From Verrucomicrobiales bacterium (GTDB lineage: Bacteria; Verrucomicrobiota; Verrucomicrobiia; Limisphaerales; UBA1096), in contig PBKH01000010.1 in the NCBI GenBank assembly GCA_002721375.1, positions 13,560-20,240 of the forward strand: a DNA stretch of 6,681 nt. Reading direction: 5' to 3'. The notes under the pieces were generated by a model, which saw nothing but the letters and a program-made list of their open reading frames with translations, was not told where the DNA came from and did not search any database. Both the position numbers and the translations under genes were made by a program. Positions 5,261-6,681 of the stretch are shown here, piece after piece; positions within the stretch are counted from its first letter, which is position 1, and each line of letters opens with the position of its first letter.

Positions 5261-6681
5261 ATGGGTAATTCTGGTTATCAATATGGTCGAGGAGGCAGGG
5301 GCGGTGCATTGTGGTTGGTGCTGACCTTGTTTGTTGTGGCTGGGCTTGTGCTGTTTCTCAACCGTGATTCTGATGGTGGTGGGCAGACGTTGGTCGTCTA
5401 TTGTGCGACCGGAGTAAAGAAGGCGGTTGAGGAAGCGGCCGGAAAATTCGAGCAGGAAACCGGTGTGTTGGTTTCCCTTGAGTACGCCAGTAGCGGTGTG
5501 CTGGCTAATAAACTAAAGATCGACAAGGAGGGCGGTGTGCCGCGTGCCGATGTCTATATTCCTGCAGATCACGTTTACGCAGACCGTGCGCGTGTGGATG
5601 GGCTCACCGCCGAGTCGTTACGTGTGGCCACATGGAAGGTGGTTCTGGGCGTCAAACCGGGCAGTAATTTTGTACTGGCCGACTGTGACGATTTTTTAGC
5701 TCAGAAACTTTCATTCGTGATCTGCGACCCGTTGGCTGGTGTCGGCAAAAAGACAAAGACGATGTTCGAACGATCTGGCCACTGGGCGTCGATGGATGCC
5801 GTCAAAGCAGCTTCGTTTCCGACCGTGACCGAGGCTGCATTGGCGGTGAAGGAAAACGCAGGCACGCAGGCTGCGTTTGTGTGGGATTCTGTCGCGAGGC
5901 AGTTCGGGCTGCAGGTGATTGAACTACCTGAGTTAGCGGCGAGTCAGGCGGACATTTCTGTGGCGGTCACCGCGTCGACTGCGCGCCCAGCGCTGGCGCT
6001 GAAGTTTGCCCGTTACCTTGCTGCGCCGACCCGGGGTGGGACGGTGTTTGAGCACCACCACTATTTGCCAATTCCTGGCGACGCTTGGGCGGACACGCCC
6101 CAATTGCGCATCGATTGTGGAGGTGTGAACCGCGAGGCAGTGGAGCCTACTCTTCGCGAGTTCAGGCAGCGCGAGGGTGTGGAGATTGACGTCGTCTACG
6201 CCGGCTGTGGGACATTGGTGGGGAAGATGCAGGCCAGCCAACAGGGCGTGCCAGATGTTTTTATGACGTGCGACGCGACATATCTGGACATGGCGCAGGC
6301 GAAGATGAACCAACCGTTTGGTCCCGATATCAAGGTGTCGAGCACGCGTATCGTGATGCTCGTTGCCAAGGGCAATCCGCACGGCCTCCGTTCGCTTACC
6401 GATTTGTCCAAGCCCGGTCTGCGGATAGGTACTACCGACCCTAGGGCGAGCGCGCTGGGCGCGCTTAGCCATGAGTTGTGTCGCGAGACCGGACAGTTCG
6501 ACGCCATTGAGCCTAATATTTTAATGATGGCTGACACAGCGCACACGCTCATCCAGACTATGGAGGCTGGCGGAAAGCTCGACGTGGTATTGGTTTACGA
6601 GGCAAACATTCAGCACCTGAAGAATCGGTTTGATACTGTGATCCTTCAGCCGGCGCGTGCTTTGGCGGTGCAGAACGTTGC
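5261..6681 (+). CDS. Membrane-tethered tandem ModA-like periplasmic binding protein (3' end beyond window)
   Basis: At least 473 residues are visible and there is no stop before the window ends, so the gene is partial. A Gly/Arg-rich tail (GYQYGRGGRGGA) precedes one hydrophobic segment at about residues 17-33; the lack of an obvious cleavage site suggests an anchor, leaving the rest in the periplasm. Two ModA-like substrate-binding domains follow, at about 43-275 and 281-end. They align internally: Cys48/Cys286, Tyr75/Tyr313 (YASSGVL versus YAGCGTL), Asp97/Asp332 (ADVYIPAD versus PDVFMTCD), Asp156/Asp393 (DPLAGVG versus DPRASALG) and Trp208/Tyr446. Such domains capture molybdate, tungstate or related oxyanions for ABC importers, but the ligand is unproven here. 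The ATG at 5261 is the first possible start after an in-frame TAG at 5249; GGA at 5255-5257 is a weak ribosome site. Permease and ATPase genes would be expected beyond the right edge. Confidence 0.85.
   Translation, partial: MGNSGYQYGRGGRGGALWLVLTLFVVAGLVLFLNRDSDGGGQTLVVYCATGVKKAVEEAAGKFEQETGVLVSLEYASSGVLANKLKIDKEGGVPRADVYIPADHVYADRARVDGLTAESLRVATWKVVLGVKPGSNFVLADCDDFLAQKLSFVICDPLAGVGKKTKTMFERSGHWASMDAVKAASFPTVTEAALAVKENAGTQAAFVWDSVARQFGLQVIELPELAASQADISVAVTASTARPALALKFARYLAAPTRGGTVFEHHHYLPIPGDAWADTPQLRIDCGGVNREAVEPTLREFRQREGVEIDVVYAGCGTLVGKMQASQQGVPDVFMTCDATYLDMAQAKMNQPFGPDIKVSSTRIVMLVAKGNPHGLRSLTDLSKPGLRIGTTDPRASALGALSHELCRETGQFDAIEPNILMMADTAHTLIQTMEAGGKLDVVLVYEANIQHLKNRFDTVILQPARALAVQNV

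Noticed and set aside
5160..5309. N-terminal extension of the PhzF-like protein up to 5309
   Set aside because: The added 50 residues resemble nothing in the family, overlap the divergent ModA-like gene, and are followed by the usual family N-terminus at 5159 or 5147.
5933..6552. Minus-strand open frames opposite the ModA-like gene
   Set aside because: They are Arg/His-rich, have no recognisable motif, and lie opposite a clear coding frame with a consistent domain alignment.
1..6681. tRNA, rRNA, CRISPR array, transposase, toxin-antitoxin or phage-defence genes
   Set aside because: I found no sequence or protein pattern for any of these; nearly the whole window is accounted for by the seven genes.

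Overview
The window holds seven protein-coding genes and no RNA genes, insertion sequences, CRISPR arrays or origins that I can support. The most likely source is a Gram-negative bacterium of the Planctomycetes-Verrucomicrobia group. This is an inference from the secreted planctomycete/verrucomicrobial-style sulfatase, the lipoprotein and periplasmic-type proteins, the ModA-like protein type, and the scarcity of clear Shine-Dalgarno sequences. I cannot name a genus. GC content counted on a few sampled lines runs from about 43% at the left end to about 60% at the right end.

Layout. Positions 48-557 (+) encode a small membrane-anchored or secreted SnoaL/DUF4440-like (NTF2-fold) protein. Nine bases away, in convergent orientation, begins a run of five minus-strand genes. 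In transcription order from right to left these are: a PhzF-family isomerase/epimerase (5159-4341), an uncharacterised ATP-grasp-like protein (4303-2975), a small lipoprotein (2888-2592), a secreted formylglycine-type sulfatase (2529-1123) and a membrane-anchored lytic transglycosylase (1121-567). From position 5261 on the plus strand, divergent from phzF across a 101-base gap, a gene runs off the right edge. It encodes a membrane-tethered protein with two consecutive ModA-like periplasmic binding domains.

How the genes may work together. phzF and the ATP-grasp-like gene are 37 bases apart and probably share a transcript, which suggests linked small-molecule chemistry, but the substrate cannot be read from sequence. 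The sulfatase and transglycosylase are separated by one base and look translationally coupled; both act outside the cytoplasm, on sulfated compounds and peptidoglycan respectively. The tandem binding protein is probably the first gene of an oxyanion or metal ABC importer that continues beyond the window.

I do not see a clear new biological system. The most interesting points are the tandem, tethered binding protein with altered ligand-site positions and the PhzF/ATP-grasp pair. No gene-free stretch exceeds 300 bases; the longest is the 101-base divergent gap.
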